Source: Roseibium sp.
GTDB taxonomy: Bacteria; Pseudomonadota; Alphaproteobacteria; Rhizobiales; Stappiaceae
Assembly (NCBI GenBank): GCA_017643215.1
Contig: JAEPNV010000017.1
Coordinates: 1-64,000 of the forward strand
Length of the DNA: 64,000 bases
Direction of reading: 5' to 3'
In this document: positions 32,635 to 45,717 of the stretch, one piece after another
Layout: each line of letters starts with the position of its first letter
How positions within the stretch are numbered: the stretch's first letter is position 1
Made by a program: the position numbers and the translations under genes
Notes under the pieces: generated by a model
Told to the model about the DNA's origin: nothing
The model's input: only the letters and a program-made list of their open reading frames with translations
The model's database searches: none

Positions 32635-35600
32635 TCAGGCGAAGTAGGATTGCAAAGACTTCACCTCAAGGCGTCCGGCCTTGTGGGCAACGATGCCTTT
32701 CGCTGCGGCAACGGAGCCGGCCAGGGTCGTGTAGTAAGGTACTTTGTTGACCAGCGCGGCCCGGCGCATGGACCGGCTGTCGGCAATCGCCTGGGCCCCC
32801 TCGGTGGTGTTGAACACCAACTGGACCTCGCCGTTTTTCACCGCGTCGACAATGTGCGGACGGCCTTCCATCACCTTGTTGATTTTCGCACAGGCAATGC
32901 CGTTATCCTGCAAGAACATCTGTGTGCCGCCGGTTGCGATGATCTTGAAGCCTGCCGCTTCCAGATTGCGTACGGCTTCCACGACGCCGGCCTTGTCGGC
33001 GTCACGCATGGATACAAACACCGTGCCTTCGGTTGGAACGCCGGTGCTGCTGGCGATCTGGGATTTGGCAAAAGCGGTCCCGAACCGGTCGTCGAGACCC
33101 ATGACCTCGCCGGTGGAGCGCATTTCCGGACCAAGAATGGTGTCAACCCCGGGGAACCGGGCAAACGGGAACACGGCTTCCTTGACCGCAATGTGGGTCA
33201 GCGGCTTTTCCGTCAGCCCAAAGGATGCCAGGGATTCGCCGGCCATGATCCGGCTGGCGATCTTGGCGATCGGGTCGCCAATCGTCTTTGCCACGAACGG
33301 CACGGTTCGGGACGCGCGCGGATTGACTTCCAAGACATAGATCTCGCCGTTCTTGATGGCGAATTGCACGTTCATCAGGCCGCCGACTTCGAGCGCCAGC
33401 GCCAGCTCCCTCGTTTGCCGTTTGAGTTCGGCGATCATATCGTCCTGCAGCGAGAAGGGCGGCAGGGAACAGGCGCTGTCGCCGGAATGAATGCCGGCCT
33501 CTTCGATGTGTTCCATGATGCCGCAGACAAAGACGTCCTTGCCGTCACACAGCGCGTCCACATCGACCTCGATTGCGCCATCTAGATAGCGGTCGAACAG
33601 GAGCGGATTGGTGCCGAGCACCGTGTTGATTTGACCGGTCTTGTCGTTGGGATACTTGGCCCGGACATCCGCCGGCACGAGTTCAGGCAGCGTGCCGAGC
33701 AGATAGGAATTGAGCGCTTCCTCGTCGCGGATGATTTGCATGGCCCGTCCGCCCAGCACGTAAGACGGGCGGACCACCAGCGGCAGGCCGAGCTGTCCAG
33801 CGATCAGCCGCCCCTGTTCCACCGAATAGGCAATCCCGTTTTCCGGCTGTTTCAGGCCGAGCTTGATAAGCAGCTTCTGGAACCGGTCCCGGTCCTCGGC
33901 GAGATCGATCATGTCCGGGGCGGTGCCAAGGATCGGAACGCCAGCCTTGACCAGCGACTGGGCGAGTTTGAGCGGCGTCTGCCCGCCAAATTGCACGATG
34001 ACGCCATGCAGCGTGCCGTTTTGCTGTTCGACCCGAATGATTTCCAGAACGTCTTCGGGTGTCAGCGGTTCAAAATACAGCCGGTCGGACGTGTCATAGT
34101 CGGTCGACACCGTCTCCGGATTGCAGTTGACCATGATTGTCTCATAGCCGGCATCTTCCAGCGCGAATGCCGCATGACAGCAGCAATAGTCGAACTCAAT
34201 GCCCTGGCCGATCCGGTTCGGCCCGCCGCCGAGGATGACCACCTTCTTGCGGTCCGAAGGCGCGGCTTCGCAGGCCGGCGCGCCCATGAACGGTGTTTCA
34301 TAGGTGGAGTACATATAGGCGGTCGGCGATGCGAACTCGGCCGCGCAGGTGTCAATGCGCTTGAAGACGGGATGAACGTCAAGCTCGGACCGCAAGGCGG
34401 CGACATCCGCTTCGTTCACACCGGCCAGGCCCGCCAGCCGGGCATCGGAAAAGCCCATGCTTTTCAGTTTGCGCAGATTGACCGGATCACGCGGCAGCCC
34501 ATGGACCCGGATCTTCGCTTCCATCGCCAACACAGACGCGATCTGATTGAGGAACCATGGGTTGATGCCGGACGCCTTGTAGACGTCCTCCACCGAGAAC
34601 CCCAGTCGCATCGCCTGGGCGACGCTTAAGATGCGCGTCGGGGTGGCGGTGGCGACCGCCGCGCGGATGGCATTGGCGTCGTCGCCCTGATCCAGCCCCG
34701 GTATGTCGGTTTCGTCGAAGCCGGTCAGGCCGGTTTCAAGCCCGCGCAACGCCTTCTGGAAGCTTTCCATAAAGGTCCGGCCGATGGCCATGACCTCACC
34801 GACCGATTTCATCGCGGTCGTCAGGGTCGGCTCGGAACCCGGGAACTTTTCGAAGGCGAACCGCGGGATCTTGGTGACCACGTAGTCGATGGAGGGTTCA
34901 AACGAGGCGGGCGTTGCGCCGCCTGTAATGTCGTTTTCAAGCTCGTCCAGCGTGTAGCCGACCGCCAGTTTCGCGGCGACCTTGGCGATCGGGAACCCGG
35001 TCGCCTTGGAGGCAAGCGCCGAGGAGCGTGAGACCCGCGGGTTCATTTCAATGACCACCAGACGGCCGGTGTCCGGGTCGACGGCAAACTGAACGTTCGA
35101 GCCGCCCGTTTCCACCCCGATCTCCCGCAACACCGCGATCGAGGCATCGCGCATGATCTGGTACTCTTTGTCCGTCAGCGTGAGCGCCGGGGCGACAGTG
35201 ATGGAATCGCCGGTGTGAACGCCCATCGGGTCGACGTTTTCGATCGAACAGATGATGATGCAGTTATCCGCCTTGTCGCGGACGACCTCCATCTCGTATT
35301 CCTTCCACCCCAGAAGGCTCTCGTCGATCAACACTTGACCAACGGGCGAGGCGTCAATGCCCGACCGCGCGATGGCCTCGAATTCTTCCCGGTTGTAGGC
35401 CACGCCGCCGCCGGTGCCGCCAAGGGTAAAGGCCGGCCGGATGATGGCCGGCAATCCGATGTCATCAAGGGCGCGCATGGCGGACAAAAGGCCCGCGGCG
35501 CGGTCATATCCGGTGATCCGGCCGTGTTCGTCGCGAATGGCGGGGGAGGACGCGATCGCCGCGCGCGGGTTCTCCAGGCCGATGGCGTCCATCGCCGCGC

Positions 35601-35997
35601 GGAACTTCTCCCGGTCCTCGGCCTTTTCAATGACATCGGCCTTCGCGCCGATCATCTGAACGCCGAATTTTTCCAACACGCCCAAGCGCTCAAGGTCCAG
35701 CGCGCAGTTGAGCGCCGTTTGCCCGCCCATGGTGGGCAGCAGGGCGTCGGGACGTTCCTTTTCGATGATCCTGGCGACTATGTCCGGTGTGATCGGTTCG
35801 ATATAGGTGGCGTCGGCCAGGTCCGGATCGGTCATGATCGTCGCCGGATTGGAGTTCACCAGGACGATGCGAAACCCCTCCTCGCGCAATGCCTTGCAGG
35901 CTTGCGTGCCCGAATAATCGAATTCGCAGGCCTGGCCGATTACAATCGGGCCGGCTCCGATGATCAAAATGGAAGAGATATCTGTGCGTTTTGGCAT
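32635..35997 (-). CDS. carB: Carbamoyl-phosphate synthase large subunit
   Basis: A 1,120-residue enzyme that makes carbamoyl phosphate from bicarbonate, ATP and glutamine-derived ammonia for arginine and pyrimidine synthesis. Two homologous ATP-grasp halves are visible, starting [20 protein letters not shown] and [20 protein letters not shown], with [20 protein letters not shown] and [20 protein letters not shown]. The MGS-like allosteric domain is at the end. The ATG at 35997 (MPKRTDISS) is the family start. Unlike in many bacteria, carA is not adjacent but about 2 kb away. Confidence 0.97.
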   Translation of the reverse strand: MPKRTDISSILIIGAGPIVIGQACEFDYSGTQACKALREEGFRIVLVNSNPATIMTDPDLADATYIEPITPDIVARIIEKERPDALLPTMGGQTALNCALDLERLGVLEKFGVQMIGAKADVIEKAEDREKFRAAMDAIGLENPRAAIASSPAIRDEHGRITGYDRAAGLLSAMRALDDIGLPAIIRPAFTLGGTGGGVAYNREEFEAIARSGIDASPVGQVLIDESLLGWKEYEMEVVRDKADNCIIICSIENVDPMGVHTGDSITVAPALTLTDKEYQIMRDASIAVLREIGVETGGSNVQFAVDPDTGRLVVIEMNPRVSRSSALASKATGFPIAKVAAKLAVGYTLDELENDITGGATPASFEPSIDYVVTKIPRFAFEKFPGSEPTLTTAMKSVGEVMAIGRTFMESFQKALRGLETGLTGFDETDIPGLDQGDDANAIRAAVATATPTRILSVAQAMRLGFSVEDVYKASGINPWFLNQIASVLAMEAKIRVHGLPRDPVNLRKLKSMGFSDARLAGLAGVNEADVAALRSELDVHPVFKRIDTCAAEFASPTAYMYSTYETPFMGAPACEAAPSDRKKVVILGGGPNRIGQGIEFDYCCCHAAFALEDAGYETIMVNCNPETVSTDYDTSDRLYFEPLTPEDVLEIIRVEQQNGTLHGVIVQFGGQTPLKLAQSLVKAGVPILGTAPDMIDLAEDRDRFQKLLIKLGLKQPENGIAYSVEQGRLIAGQLGLPLVVRPSYVLGGRAMQIIRDEEALNSYLLGTLPELVPADVRAKYPNDKTGQINTVLGTNPLLFDRYLDGAIEVDVDALCDGKDVFVCGIMEHIEEAGIHSGDSACSLPPFSLQDDMIAELKRQTRELALALEVGGLMNVQFAIKNGEIYVLEVNPRASRTVPFVAKTIGDPIAKIASRIMAGESLASFGLTEKPLTHIAVKEAVFPFARFPGVDTILGPEMRSTGEVMGLDDRFGTAFAKSQIASSTGVPTEGTVFVSMRDADKAGVVEAVRNLEAAGFKIIATGGTQMFLQDNGIACAKINKVMEGRPHIVDAVKNGEVQLVFNTTEGAQAIADSRSMRRAALVNKVPYYTTLAGSVAAAKGIVAHKAGRLEVKSLQSYFA

Positions 35998-36164
35998 CGG
36001 GGCTCGCAGCATTCGGGTCCGGGCGGGGCGCTAAAGCCTGCAGGGTCCGGTTGGTCCAAGGAGAGTGGCAATGTCGGCTGAGCGCGTCTTATAGGCAAAA
36101 GGATGTGGCGAGGAAACCCCGGCCAGATTGGAATTTGCGATTTGCCGGAATGCGGTCAGCGGCG

Positions 36165-36524
36165 CTATGTCTTGGCGGGACGGAGCGGTTCTGGAATGAC
36201 CGAGCGGCCGTCGAAGTCGTTGATCCCCTCCGACAGGGCATAACAGGCGAGGCGGATGGACTTTGGAATTTCAACCGGGCGGCCGTCGCGGTTGCCTTTT
36301 TCGTAATACTGGATCATCCGCTTTTTCAGGCCGAGCTGCTCGGCGGCTTCTTTTTGCTTCAGGCCCAGGGACCGCCGCCATTCCCGAAACTGGTCCGGGG
36401 TCATGACGAGCTCTTGTTTGTCTGTCTTGGTGTTGGACATATCGTGTTGATTTGCGACTGGCTTGTCCTTGCCCCCGGGGTCGGAACCACCGGGTTCGTG
36501 CCCTGCTTTTTTTGATCGGATCAC
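36165..36524 (-). CDS. XRE-type helix-turn-helix regulator
   Basis: A 119-residue protein whose HTH (TPDQFREWRRSLGLKQKEAAEQLGLKKRMIQYYEKG) is of the Cro/CI type, followed by an EIPKSIRLACYAL helix. It is short and lacks a sensor domain. The GTG at 36524 has AAAGGA 6 bases upstream. An ATG at 36440 (MSNTKTDKQE) lacks a ribosome site. The target is unknown. It lies 167 bases upstream of carB on the same strand. Confidence 0.8.
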   Translation of the reverse strand: MIRSKKAGHEPGGSDPGGKDKPVANQHDMSNTKTDKQELVMTPDQFREWRRSLGLKQKEAAEQLGLKKRMIQYYEKGNRDGRPVEIPKSIRLACYALSEGINDFDGRSVIPEPLRPAKT

Positions 36525-37325
36525 TTAAAATCCTTTCGGCGGAGACGTGTCAATGCACAAGTGCACTTCGTGCGGCAAGGGCAGCCGCAGCCAGCGGGGC
36601 ATATTACGCCGAAGTCGCGGTTGAAAAACCGTCCGTCATTTTGCGGAGGGCAAGGATCCGCCGAACGATCGGCCGGCAGCAGATGTTCTGATTCGCCCGT
36701 TTGTTTGCCGGACGGATCACGATGAGGCGTGCAACCGCGGCTCCAATACCGCGCCAAGGCGGTCCAAGGCACGTATCGGCTGTTTTTCCTCCTCGCCCGA
36801 AATATTGCCGCGACTTATACTAATCGTCATTGTCGGAAATACCAGTGCTTGTTTTAGAGGGGCGGTGCGGATGGCTGAACGGTTGGCGATCGGAAGTAAG
36901 TCACAGCACCTCTGCTTAGCTAAGTTCTTTCGGAGGTAATCGATGTAATGATTATCGATAATTAATATAGTTTGGTTAACTTGAGCTTGTATTTTTATTT
37001 GTGATTGTTTTTTTGGGATTTCCTTTAGTTTAACAGGGTCAAAAACAGTGTATCTGCTGTCAATTGAAGCCCGATTGCCGGATCTTTCGAACGAATTGCA
37101 CAAAAAATGGCATAGATAGGGAACCCATGAACCGAATTATGGTGTAATTATAAATTCCGTATGATGTTATTGACGTCGTCGATTTTCGTCCCTTTCGGGA
37201 CCGATTGTCGCGTCGTGTCGCGTGATCGGCATGTGGGGCTTTGGGCGCAGGTGATGGTGGGTCACCCAGTCCGGGCGTCGAGTGCGCGTGCAAAAAAACA
37301 AATACGACAAAGATCGGGCTAAGGA
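36525..37325. other. Long AT-rich intergenic region
   Basis: About 800 bases between the divergent XRE and MerR regulator genes, with no convincing gene. The part from about 36780 to 37170 is very AT-rich. It contains ATTATCGATAAT near 36950 and GGAGGTAATCG directly before an ATG-TAA start-stop. A 23-codon frame near 36550 (MHKCTSCGKGSRSQRG...) with GGAG upstream has a CxxC pattern but cannot be supported as a gene. The frame 37103-36717 (minus) has no ribosome site or recognisable product. Confidence 0.5.
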
Positions 37326-37772
37326 ATGAACAATATAGCAACAAACATGTTCGTTGTACCGGACATCGCAGGGCCTTTGGGCAAGGTTCCAGAAGACGAT
37401 GGACAAGTATTGGCAATATCGGAAATGTCGGAATTGTTCGGCGTAACTTTACGAACATTGAGGTTCTACGAGGAAAAGGGTCTGCTCAATCCGACGCGCC
37501 GCGGTGCCAGGCGGTTTTATGCCACCCGTGACATTTCGCGCATGCGCATCATTTTGCAGGCTAAGAAGATCGGGCTGACGCTCGCGGAGGTCCGCCGGGT
37601 CATTTCCCTGGTGGAAAGCGACACCCCCCGCTCCGATCAGCTGAACGAAATCCGGGCCTTGTGCGAAAGCCAGCAGGAGATGCTGATGGAGCAGAAAGTC
37701 CTGCTTGATGAACAAGTCGCCGAAGTCAGCGGCATCCTGTCCGCATTCGACAGAATGCTCTCCGATAAATAG
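37326..37772 (+). CDS. MerR-family transcriptional regulator
   Basis: A 148-residue regulator: MerR winged HTH (LAISEMSELFGVTLRTLRFYEEKGLLNPTRRGARRFY) at residues 28-70, then a coiled-coil dimerisation helix. The C-terminus has no cysteines, so it is not a typical mercury or metal sensor. Similar proteins in Hyphomicrobiales are short orphan regulators. The N-terminal 27 residues are an unusual extension. Confidence 0.9.
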   Translation: MNNIATNMFVVPDIAGPLGKVPEDDGQVLAISEMSELFGVTLRTLRFYEEKGLLNPTRRGARRFYATRDISRMRIILQAKKIGLTLAEVRRVISLVESDTPRSDQLNEIRALCESQQEMLMEQKVLLDEQVAEVSGILSAFDRMLSDK

Positions 37773-37850
37773 GTGGCCATCAGCCGGCCGCGCAATGATC
37801 CGCTGCCGGCATCCGCGTCCCCGATCGATCGTCCCGGGCGGGTGGGAACA

Positions 37851-39032
37851 CTACGCCGCTTTCGCGCCGCGCATCAAATCCGTGAAGCGCTCAAACAGAT
37901 AGTGGCTGTCACGCGGTCCCGGCGACGCTTCAGGGTGATACTGGACCGAAAACACGGGTTTTTCCCGGTGGCGCAGCCCGCAGTTTGAGCCGTCGAACAA
38001 CGACACATGGGTCTGTTCGACGGTCTCGGGCAGGCTGTCCGCATCAACCGCAAATCCATGGTTCATGGACGTGATTTCGACCTTGCCGGTGGTATGGTCG
38101 AAGACCGGATGGTTGGCGCCGTGATGGCCCTGGTGCATCTTCACCGTCTGTCCGCCGAGCGCGAGCGCCAGCATTTGGTGGCCAAGGCAAATCCCGAAGG
38201 TCGGAATGTTCCGATCGATCACCGCCTTGATTGCGGTGAGCGCGTAGTCGCCGGTCGCCGCGGGATCGCCGGGCCCGTTCGACAAGAACACGCCGTCGGG
38301 CTCCTGGGCCAGGATTTCGTCAGCGCTTGCGGTTGCCGGCAGGACGATCACGTCGCACCCGGCATCCGTGAGCAGTCTCAAAATGTTGCGCTTGATGCCA
38401 AAGTCCAGCGCGACGACCTTGAACGTCGGCGTTCCGGCCGTGCCATAGCCCTGATCCCAGACCCAGCTTGTTTCCGACCACGGATGAGCCTGCGCCGTTG
38501 AGACGGTTTTGGCGAGGTCCATGCCGACCAGGCCCGGCCAAGCGGCTGCTTGTTGCTTCAAGCCCTCAAGGTCGAATTCGCCCTCAGGATTGTGGGCGAG
38601 AACCGCATTCGGCACACCTTGTTCGCGGATGAGCGCGGTCAAGGCGCGCGTGTCCACGCCGCAAATCGCGCTGAGGCCCCGCGCCTTAAGCCATTGATCC
38701 AGATGGCGGGTTGACCGGTAGTTGACCGGGTCGGTGATATCCGTGGCCAGGACGGCGCCGCGAATTCCGGATTCGGCGGCCATATTGACCGTTTCAATAT
38801 CCTCGTCATTCGCCCCGACATTACCTATATGAGGAAACGTGAAGGTGATGATCTGGCCGGCGTAGGACGGATCCGTGAGAATCTCCTGGTAACCCGTCAT
38901 GGCGGTGTTGAAACAGATTTCCCCAACGGCGGTGCCGGTGGCGCCCAGCCCTTGTCCCTCAATGATTTGGCCGTCCGCCAGCACAAGGAGCGCGGTCGCC
39001 GGCGCAATGGCCCATCCATCTGCAGTGGTCAT
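37851..39032 (-). CDS. carA: Carbamoyl-phosphate synthase small subunit
   Basis: A 393-residue glutaminase subunit that supplies ammonia to CarB. The N-terminal CPSase domain starts LLVLADGQIIEGQGLGATG. The class I glutamine amidotransferase has the nucleophile in FGICLGHQMLALALGG and the His/Glu pair in VQYHPEASPGP. It is divergent from the YqeY gene. Confidence 0.97.
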   Translation of the reverse strand: MTTADGWAIAPATALLVLADGQIIEGQGLGATGTAVGEICFNTAMTGYQEILTDPSYAGQIITFTFPHIGNVGANDEDIETVNMAAESGIRGAVLATDITDPVNYRSTRHLDQWLKARGLSAICGVDTRALTALIREQGVPNAVLAHNPEGEFDLEGLKQQAAAWPGLVGMDLAKTVSTAQAHPWSETSWVWDQGYGTAGTPTFKVVALDFGIKRNILRLLTDAGCDVIVLPATASADEILAQEPDGVFLSNGPGDPAATGDYALTAIKAVIDRNIPTFGICLGHQMLALALGGQTVKMHQGHHGANHPVFDHTTGKVEITSMNHGFAVDADSLPETVEQTHVSLFDGSNCGLRHREKPVFSVQYHPEASPGPRDSHYLFERFTDLMRGAKAA

Positions 39033-39269
39033 GTCTTGTTTCCAATTGTTGTTGGTGCCATCATGCGCAGCAGAAGGGGCAACACTTGCGGGGCAAGTCC
39101 GCGCGGGGCCGTCTGCATCCGGCGCGCGACTCTATGGGAAGCGCGCCGACACGTCAACACGGTTGCCGTTAGCAAAAGGCTTTCAATTTCAATTACTTGT
39201 CGGTAGTCAATCAAAGGCGCGCCGGCGGCGCACGAAAACGGGCGCATGGCGCCCGGGCAGGGAATGAGT

Positions 39270-39779
39270 ATGCGCGAAAAGATCAATGCGGCGCTAAAAG
39301 CCGCCCATGACGGCGGGGACAAGCGCCGGGCGGCGACACTTCGGCTGGTTCAAACCGCGATCAGGGACCGGGACGAAGCCGCACGCGACAGCGGACGCGA
39401 CGGGGTGTCGGAGGCTGAAATTCTCGACATTCTGCAAAGGATGGTGCGGCAACGCGAGGAATCGGCCCGCGAATTCGAAGAGGGCGGGCAACTTGACCGG
39501 GCCGAGCAGGAGCGCGTGGAGCGCGATATCATCCGGGAGTTCCTCCCGGCGCAGCTTGACGAAGCGGAAATGCTTGCCATTTGCGAGGCGACCGTGCGGG
39601 ACATCGATGCGCACGGGCTGCGTGATATCGGCCGGTGCATGTCGACCCTGAAAGAACGTTATCCGGGCAAGATGGACTTCGTGCAGGCCTCGTGTCTGGT
39701 CAAGGATCTTTTGAAAACCAATGGGACCGGTCCGGTCCCGCATGACGCGGCGCGCGGGGACACCAACGCCGAGCGTTAG
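39270..39779 (+). CDS. GatB/YqeY domain-containing protein
   Basis: A 169-residue YqeY-family protein, related to the tRNA-binding tail of the amidotransferase GatB. Features include REKINAALKAAHDGGDKRRAATLRL, an acidic helical middle, and EFLPAQLDEAEMLAICEATV. A role in tRNA-linked metabolism is suspected only. The ATG at 39270 has CAGGGA at a 6-base spacing; one lies two codons earlier. It precedes dnaG as in other Hyphomicrobiales. Confidence 0.9.
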   Translation: MREKINAALKAAHDGGDKRRAATLRLVQTAIRDRDEAARDSGRDGVSEAEILDILQRMVRQREESAREFEEGGQLDRAEQERVERDIIREFLPAQLDEAEMLAICEATVRDIDAHGLRDIGRCMSTLKERYPGKMDFVQASCLVKDLLKTNGTGPVPHDAARGDTNAER

Positions 39780-39927
39780 GACGCGGCATTTAAATGGGAC
39801 CCAATCAGCGCGGCTGTGACGTGATTACGGCGTGCTGGCGTTGGTCTTTGACAGCCAGGACGCGGCGAACTGGCCTGCCAGATTAATTCCGCCTATTGTG
39901 TTGCCCGTTATTGGCCAAGGTTTCCCG

Positions 39928-41883
39928 ATGCGTTTTGACAGCCGCCTTCTCGATGAGATTCGGGCCCGGATCACCCTGTCGGATCTGGTCGGGCGGCGGG
40001 TGACCTGGGACCGGCGCAAGACCCAGCCCGGCAAGGGCGATTATTGGGCCTGTTGTCCGTTCCACCAGGAAAAGAGCCCGAGCTTCCATGTCGACGACCG
40101 CCGCAACCGCTACAAGTGCTTCGGATGCGGCGCGTCCGGCGATCATTTCCGGTTTTTGACGGAAACCGAGGGGCTCTCCTTTCCAGAAGCCGTCGAGCGC
40201 CTGGCGGAGCAGGCCGGGGTTGCGTTGCCGGCACCCGATCCGCAGGCCGCGCGCCGGGAACAAAGACGGGCAGGTCTTGCGGAGATCTGCGAGATGGCGG
40301 CGCGGTTTTTCCAGGCCGAGTTCGCCGGGCCGCGCGGGACCGGTGCTCGCGACTATGTTCAAAGACGCGGCTTTTTGCCGGCCACCTTGACCGAGTTCCG
40401 GTTTGGTTTTGCGCCCGACACCCGCGAAGGGCTGAAGCGGCATCTGCTGTCCAAAGGCGTGCTGGAACCGGATATGGTCGAAGCCGGGCTGCTCATCCGG
40501 CCCGAGGACGGGCGTCCGTCCTACGACCGGTTCCGCGGCCGGTTGATGATCCCGATCCAGGATTCGCGGGGGCGGGTGGTCGCGTTCGGCGGGCGCACCT
40601 TGTCGCCCGACGGCCAGCCGAAATACCTCAACTCCCCTGAAACGCCGCTGTTTCACAAGGGGGTGATGTTGTTCAACGCGCACCGGGCGCGCGAACCGGC
40701 GTTCAAGTCGGGCCAAGCCTATGTCGTGGAAGGCTATCTCGATGCGATCGCGCTCGCTCAAGCCGGTCTTCCCAACGCCGTTGCCACACTCGGGACCGCC
40801 TTCACCGAAGACCAGGTCCTGCGGCTGTGGAAGCTCGCGCCCGAACCCATCGTGTGTTTCGACGGGGACGCGGCCGGGATATCCGCCGCGCACCGGGCCA
40901 TCGACCGGATCTTTCCGGTCCTCAAAAGCGGCTATTCGTTCCAGTTCTGCTTTCTGCCGGACGGCATGGATCCGGATGATCTTATCCGGCAGCGCGGCGT
41001 CTCTGGGTTTGAACAGCAAGCCGCAGCGGCACAGTCGCTTTTTGATGTCGTATGGGACCGGGAAGTCTCCGTTGCCCGGCTGGACACGCCAGAGCGGAAG
41101 GCGGCGCTGGAAAAGCGTTTCGACGATCTGATCGAAACGATCCGTGACCTCCGGGTCAAGCGGCGCTATCAGCTTGATCTGAAATTCCGCCTGTCAAATC
41201 TGTTTTTTGAACAGGCGCGGCAATCTGGCCGGTTCGTCAAGAACAGGCCGGAGCACGGCGTTTCATTTGCTTCTGGAAAGGAAAGAGTTTCTGATAGCGA
41301 TGATTTCGGAATCGAACGCCAGGTCATAGGGATCTGTAGGAGGTACCCGCACTTTTTGGACCGCAATTTTGAGAGGTTTTCCCGACTTCCGTTGCGCAAT
41401 GAATGGCATGTTGGAACTCGGGACTTGTACTGTCGGGTACTAGACGATGCAGTGGCCTTCCCAATAACAAAACTGACCGAATCGAATGATGATCCTTTGC
41501 GTGAAATCCTGGAAGAAGAGGTGCTGGAAAACATCGGCCTGCAAGAGCAAAAAGATGCCGAGTTTGCGACCCTGAACCATCGGCTTAAAATCTTGAAATC
41601 CGATCCGCCTGAGCGATTTGTTGAAGATGTTTTTCTACACTATATGGATGTGCTGGAGTTAAATGCTCTAAAGGACGAACTCGAGCTGGAGGTCGCAGAC
41701 GCCGGTGAATCTTTTGAGGAAGCGGATTGGGAGCGGTTGCAAGCGCTAATCCAAGACCTTAAAAGGCGGCGCGAGGAATGCGCCCGGGAAGAGGCGGAGC
41801 TTGCCGAACGCGCGAAGAAGTTGAAATCGGCCGCGCCGGGAGCCGGCCCGGGCATGGCAGCGGCCGCTCTTCCGGCCGAATAG
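39928..41883 (+). CDS. dnaG: DNA primase
   Basis: A 651-residue primase that makes RNA primers for replication. The CHC2 zinc-binding domain is WACCPFHQEKSP ... YKCFGCGASGD. The TOPRIM core has YVVEGYLDAIALAQAG and VCFDGDAAGISAAHR. The C-terminal helicase-binding region follows. The ATG at 39928 after CCAAGG begins the conserved MRFDSRLLDEIR. From about 41,230 to 41,740 the DNA turns visibly AT-richer and the protein becomes less conserved (DSDDFGIERQVIGICRRYP), returning to normal at the end. Confidence 0.96.
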   Translation: MRFDSRLLDEIRARITLSDLVGRRVTWDRRKTQPGKGDYWACCPFHQEKSPSFHVDDRRNRYKCFGCGASGDHFRFLTETEGLSFPEAVERLAEQAGVALPAPDPQAARREQRRAGLAEICEMAARFFQAEFAGPRGTGARDYVQRRGFLPATLTEFRFGFAPDTREGLKRHLLSKGVLEPDMVEAGLLIRPEDGRPSYDRFRGRLMIPIQDSRGRVVAFGGRTLSPDGQPKYLNSPETPLFHKGVMLFNAHRAREPAFKSGQAYVVEGYLDAIALAQAGLPNAVATLGTAFTEDQVLRLWKLAPEPIVCFDGDAAGISAAHRAIDRIFPVLKSGYSFQFCFLPDGMDPDDLIRQRGVSGFEQQAAAAQSLFDVVWDREVSVARLDTPERKAALEKRFDDLIETIRDLRVKRRYQLDLKFRLSNLFFEQARQSGRFVKNRPEHGVSFASGKERVSDSDDFGIERQVIGICRRYPHFLDRNFERFSRLPLRNEWHVGTRDLYCRVLDDAVAFPITKLTESNDDPLREILEEEVLENIGLQEQKDAEFATLNHRLKILKSDPPERFVEDVFLHYMDVLELNALKDELELEVADAGESFEEADWERLQALIQDLKRRREECAREEAELAERAKKLKSAAPGAGPGMAAAALPAE

Positions 41884-42303
41884 GCGGTTTATCGGCGCGT
41901 CCGCCGTTAAAAATGGCTGTTTTCGGTTGACCGGTGGCGAATCACACTTGCGAATCCAAAACGTCGAGCTAAATACAACATTCGCAGCATTCAGCGTCGC
42001 GACACAGACCATGGTCGGCGGCAACAGTCTCATGCGCTGCTTGAAATTCCGGAGATTGACCTGCGGGCGTCACGTCATGTCGGCCGCGCAAGTTGTGTGC
42101 CTGTCATTTGCTCGACAAGGCGAATGCAGGTGCTGACGGTTAATTGGGACTTAAGAGAAACAGATTAAAGAATTGAACCACGGATGGGTACCGAAGGGCG
42201 GCAGCTGCATGTGGCGGCTGCGTGGCCCAACCGGGTTTGGGATCAACGGTTCAGTTGGGCGCATCGCGGGTGCCGGCGGACACACGCGGAGTTGGAGCAC
42301 ATT
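41884..42303. other. Intergenic region before rpoD
   Basis: About 420 bases between dnaG and rpoD. Several TTGAC-like hexamers occur, but none has a convincing -10 at the right distance. No RNA, repeat or terminator is clear. It probably holds the rpoD promoter. Confidence 0.4.
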
Positions 42304-44331
<2,028 letters not shown>

Positions 44332-44356
44332 TGTCGTCCGACATCTAAACGACAAA

Positions 44357-44384
44357 AACCCGGCGCGAAATCGCCGGGTTTTTT
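44357..44384 (+). terminator. Rho-independent terminator after rpoD
   Basis: Stem AACCCGGCG / CGCCGGGTT (44357-44365 and 44372-44380) with a 6-base loop, followed by a run of T to 44384. Confidence 0.92.
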
Positions 44385-44481
44385 GTTGAAAAGCGAACGG
44401 ACCGTTCCTGGACCGGCGCATAGGGGATTGAGGTTGTGCCGGGGCCAGCGCCCGGCCCCGTGTGTACAGGTAACCCAAGAC

Positions 44482-45717
44482 GTGGCTTCGGACCCGGACC
44501 AGATACTGGCGCAGGTGGCGGCGGACCGCCCGGCGAAAACGGCCGGGGCCGCGGACAGCCCGTTCCTCACCGGCGGGCTGTTTGTGTCCGTCCTCCTCCA
44601 TGTCTTCGCCGCCGGTCTGCTGATCGGCGGCGTCGAGCTGCCACGCCCGGATCCGCCCGAGCCCGCGCCCGCGATCGAAGTGGCGCTGGTTCCGGCGCCG
44701 GAAGCAGAGCCGCCGGAACCGGAACCCGTGGCGCCCGAGCCGGAGCCAGAAACTCCCGGAGATGTCGAGCCGCAACAAGATCCGGAGCCAGAAACTCCCG
44801 GAGATGTCGAGCCGCAACAAGATCCGGAGCCGGAAGAACCGAACCCAGCCGAAGAGGAACCGCCGCTGCCCGATGAGGCCGCAGCTACGGAGGATCTCGC
44901 GGCGGCGCCGTTGGAGACGCTGCCCGTCTTGCAGCCGGTGGTCGAATATGGCGAAACGGATACCGGCCCGGAGATTGCCCTGGACGGGGCCGCCGCCGAA
45001 GAGCCGGAGACCACCGAACCGCCAGTGCCAACGGTTCCGGCCGAAGACCCAGAGCCGGCCGAACCGGTGACGGACGAAACCGGCGAGACCGGCGAGAGCG
45101 AAACCACGGACCTGGAGACTGCGGACGCCGAACGTCCTTCGGAGGAGGCCGTTGAGCCCGTTGAGGACAGCCTTGACGAGGCGCCTGAAACCACCGGGAC
45201 GGAGATTGCCGGCTTGGCAGAGATGGATGTGGCGCCGGACGTGGAATCAGAGCTCACAGAGGATACCGATCTGCCCAGTCCGGTCGTGGCCGTGCCCGTG
45301 CCGGCGGCCAAGCCACGTCGAGACCCTGCAGCGGAAAGCGGTGGCCGGCCGGAGACACTCATCGTGGCGCGCCGGCTTTATTCAACGGCCGTGACGGACG
45401 ATCCGCTTGCGCGGACGGCGATCGCCGGTGTTCCGCGCCAGGATCGCGCCAATCTCTTGTGCATGACCGAATTGCGCGGCCAGTTGGAAAACGCCAATCC
45501 GCCGCGGCCTCCCGAGGCGCTGCCGACGTTCCAAATGACACGCGGCACGGTGCTGGAACCGCGTCAGGCTGCCTTCCGCAGCGGCGGTCTTTGGTATGAC
45601 CTTGCCTTCCGATGCGAGCTGGATGACCGCATCACCCGGGTGCTTGCCTTTCAATACCGGGTGGGTGATCCGGTTCCGCGGGATGAGTGGCAACAGCGCG
45701 GTTTTCCCAATTTTTAA
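44482..45717 (+). CDS. TonB-like membrane-anchored protein with C-terminal DUF930
   Basis: About 411 residues. One N-terminal membrane anchor ([20 protein letters not shown]) is followed by a long Pro/Glu/Ala-rich linker to about residue 280 ([20 protein letters not shown]) and a globular C-terminal DUF930 domain ([20 protein letters not shown] ... [19 protein letters not shown]). The anchor plus extended acidic-proline linker is the TonB design, but the C-terminal domain is not TonB-like. A role across the periplasm is inference. The linker holds a perfect 14-residue tandem duplication. The start is uncertain: GTG 44482 was chosen, and the frame opens at 44383. Confidence 0.75.
   Translation: MASDPDQILAQVAADRPAKTAGAADSPFLTGGLFVSVLLHVFAAGLLIGGVELPRPDPPEPAPAIEVALVPAPEAEPPEPEPVAPEPEPETPGDVEPQQDPEPETPGDVEPQQDPEPEEPNPAEEEPPLPDEAAATEDLAAAPLETLPVLQPVVEYGETDTGPEIALDGAAAEEPETTEPPVPTVPAEDPEPAEPVTDETGETGESETTDLETADAERPSEEAVEPVEDSLDEAPETTGTEIAGLAEMDVAPDVESELTEDTDLPSPVVAVPVPAAKPRRDPAAESGGRPETLIVARRLYSTAVTDDPLARTAIAGVPRQDRANLLCMTELRGQLENANPPRPPEALPTFQMTRGTVLEPRQAAFRSGGLWYDLAFRCELDDRITRVLAFQYRVGDPVPRDEWQQRGFPNF
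44740..44823 (+). repeat. 42-bp perfect tandem duplication inside the DUF930 gene
   Basis: Two identical 42-base units (44740-44781, 44782-44823) encode [14 protein letters not shown] twice in the proline-rich linker, in frame. A recent slippage or unequal-exchange event is likely because the copies have not diverged. Confidence 0.9.

Noticed and set aside
44740..44823. Short direct repeats considered as a CRISPR array
   Set aside because: There are only two adjacent identical coding units with no spacers.
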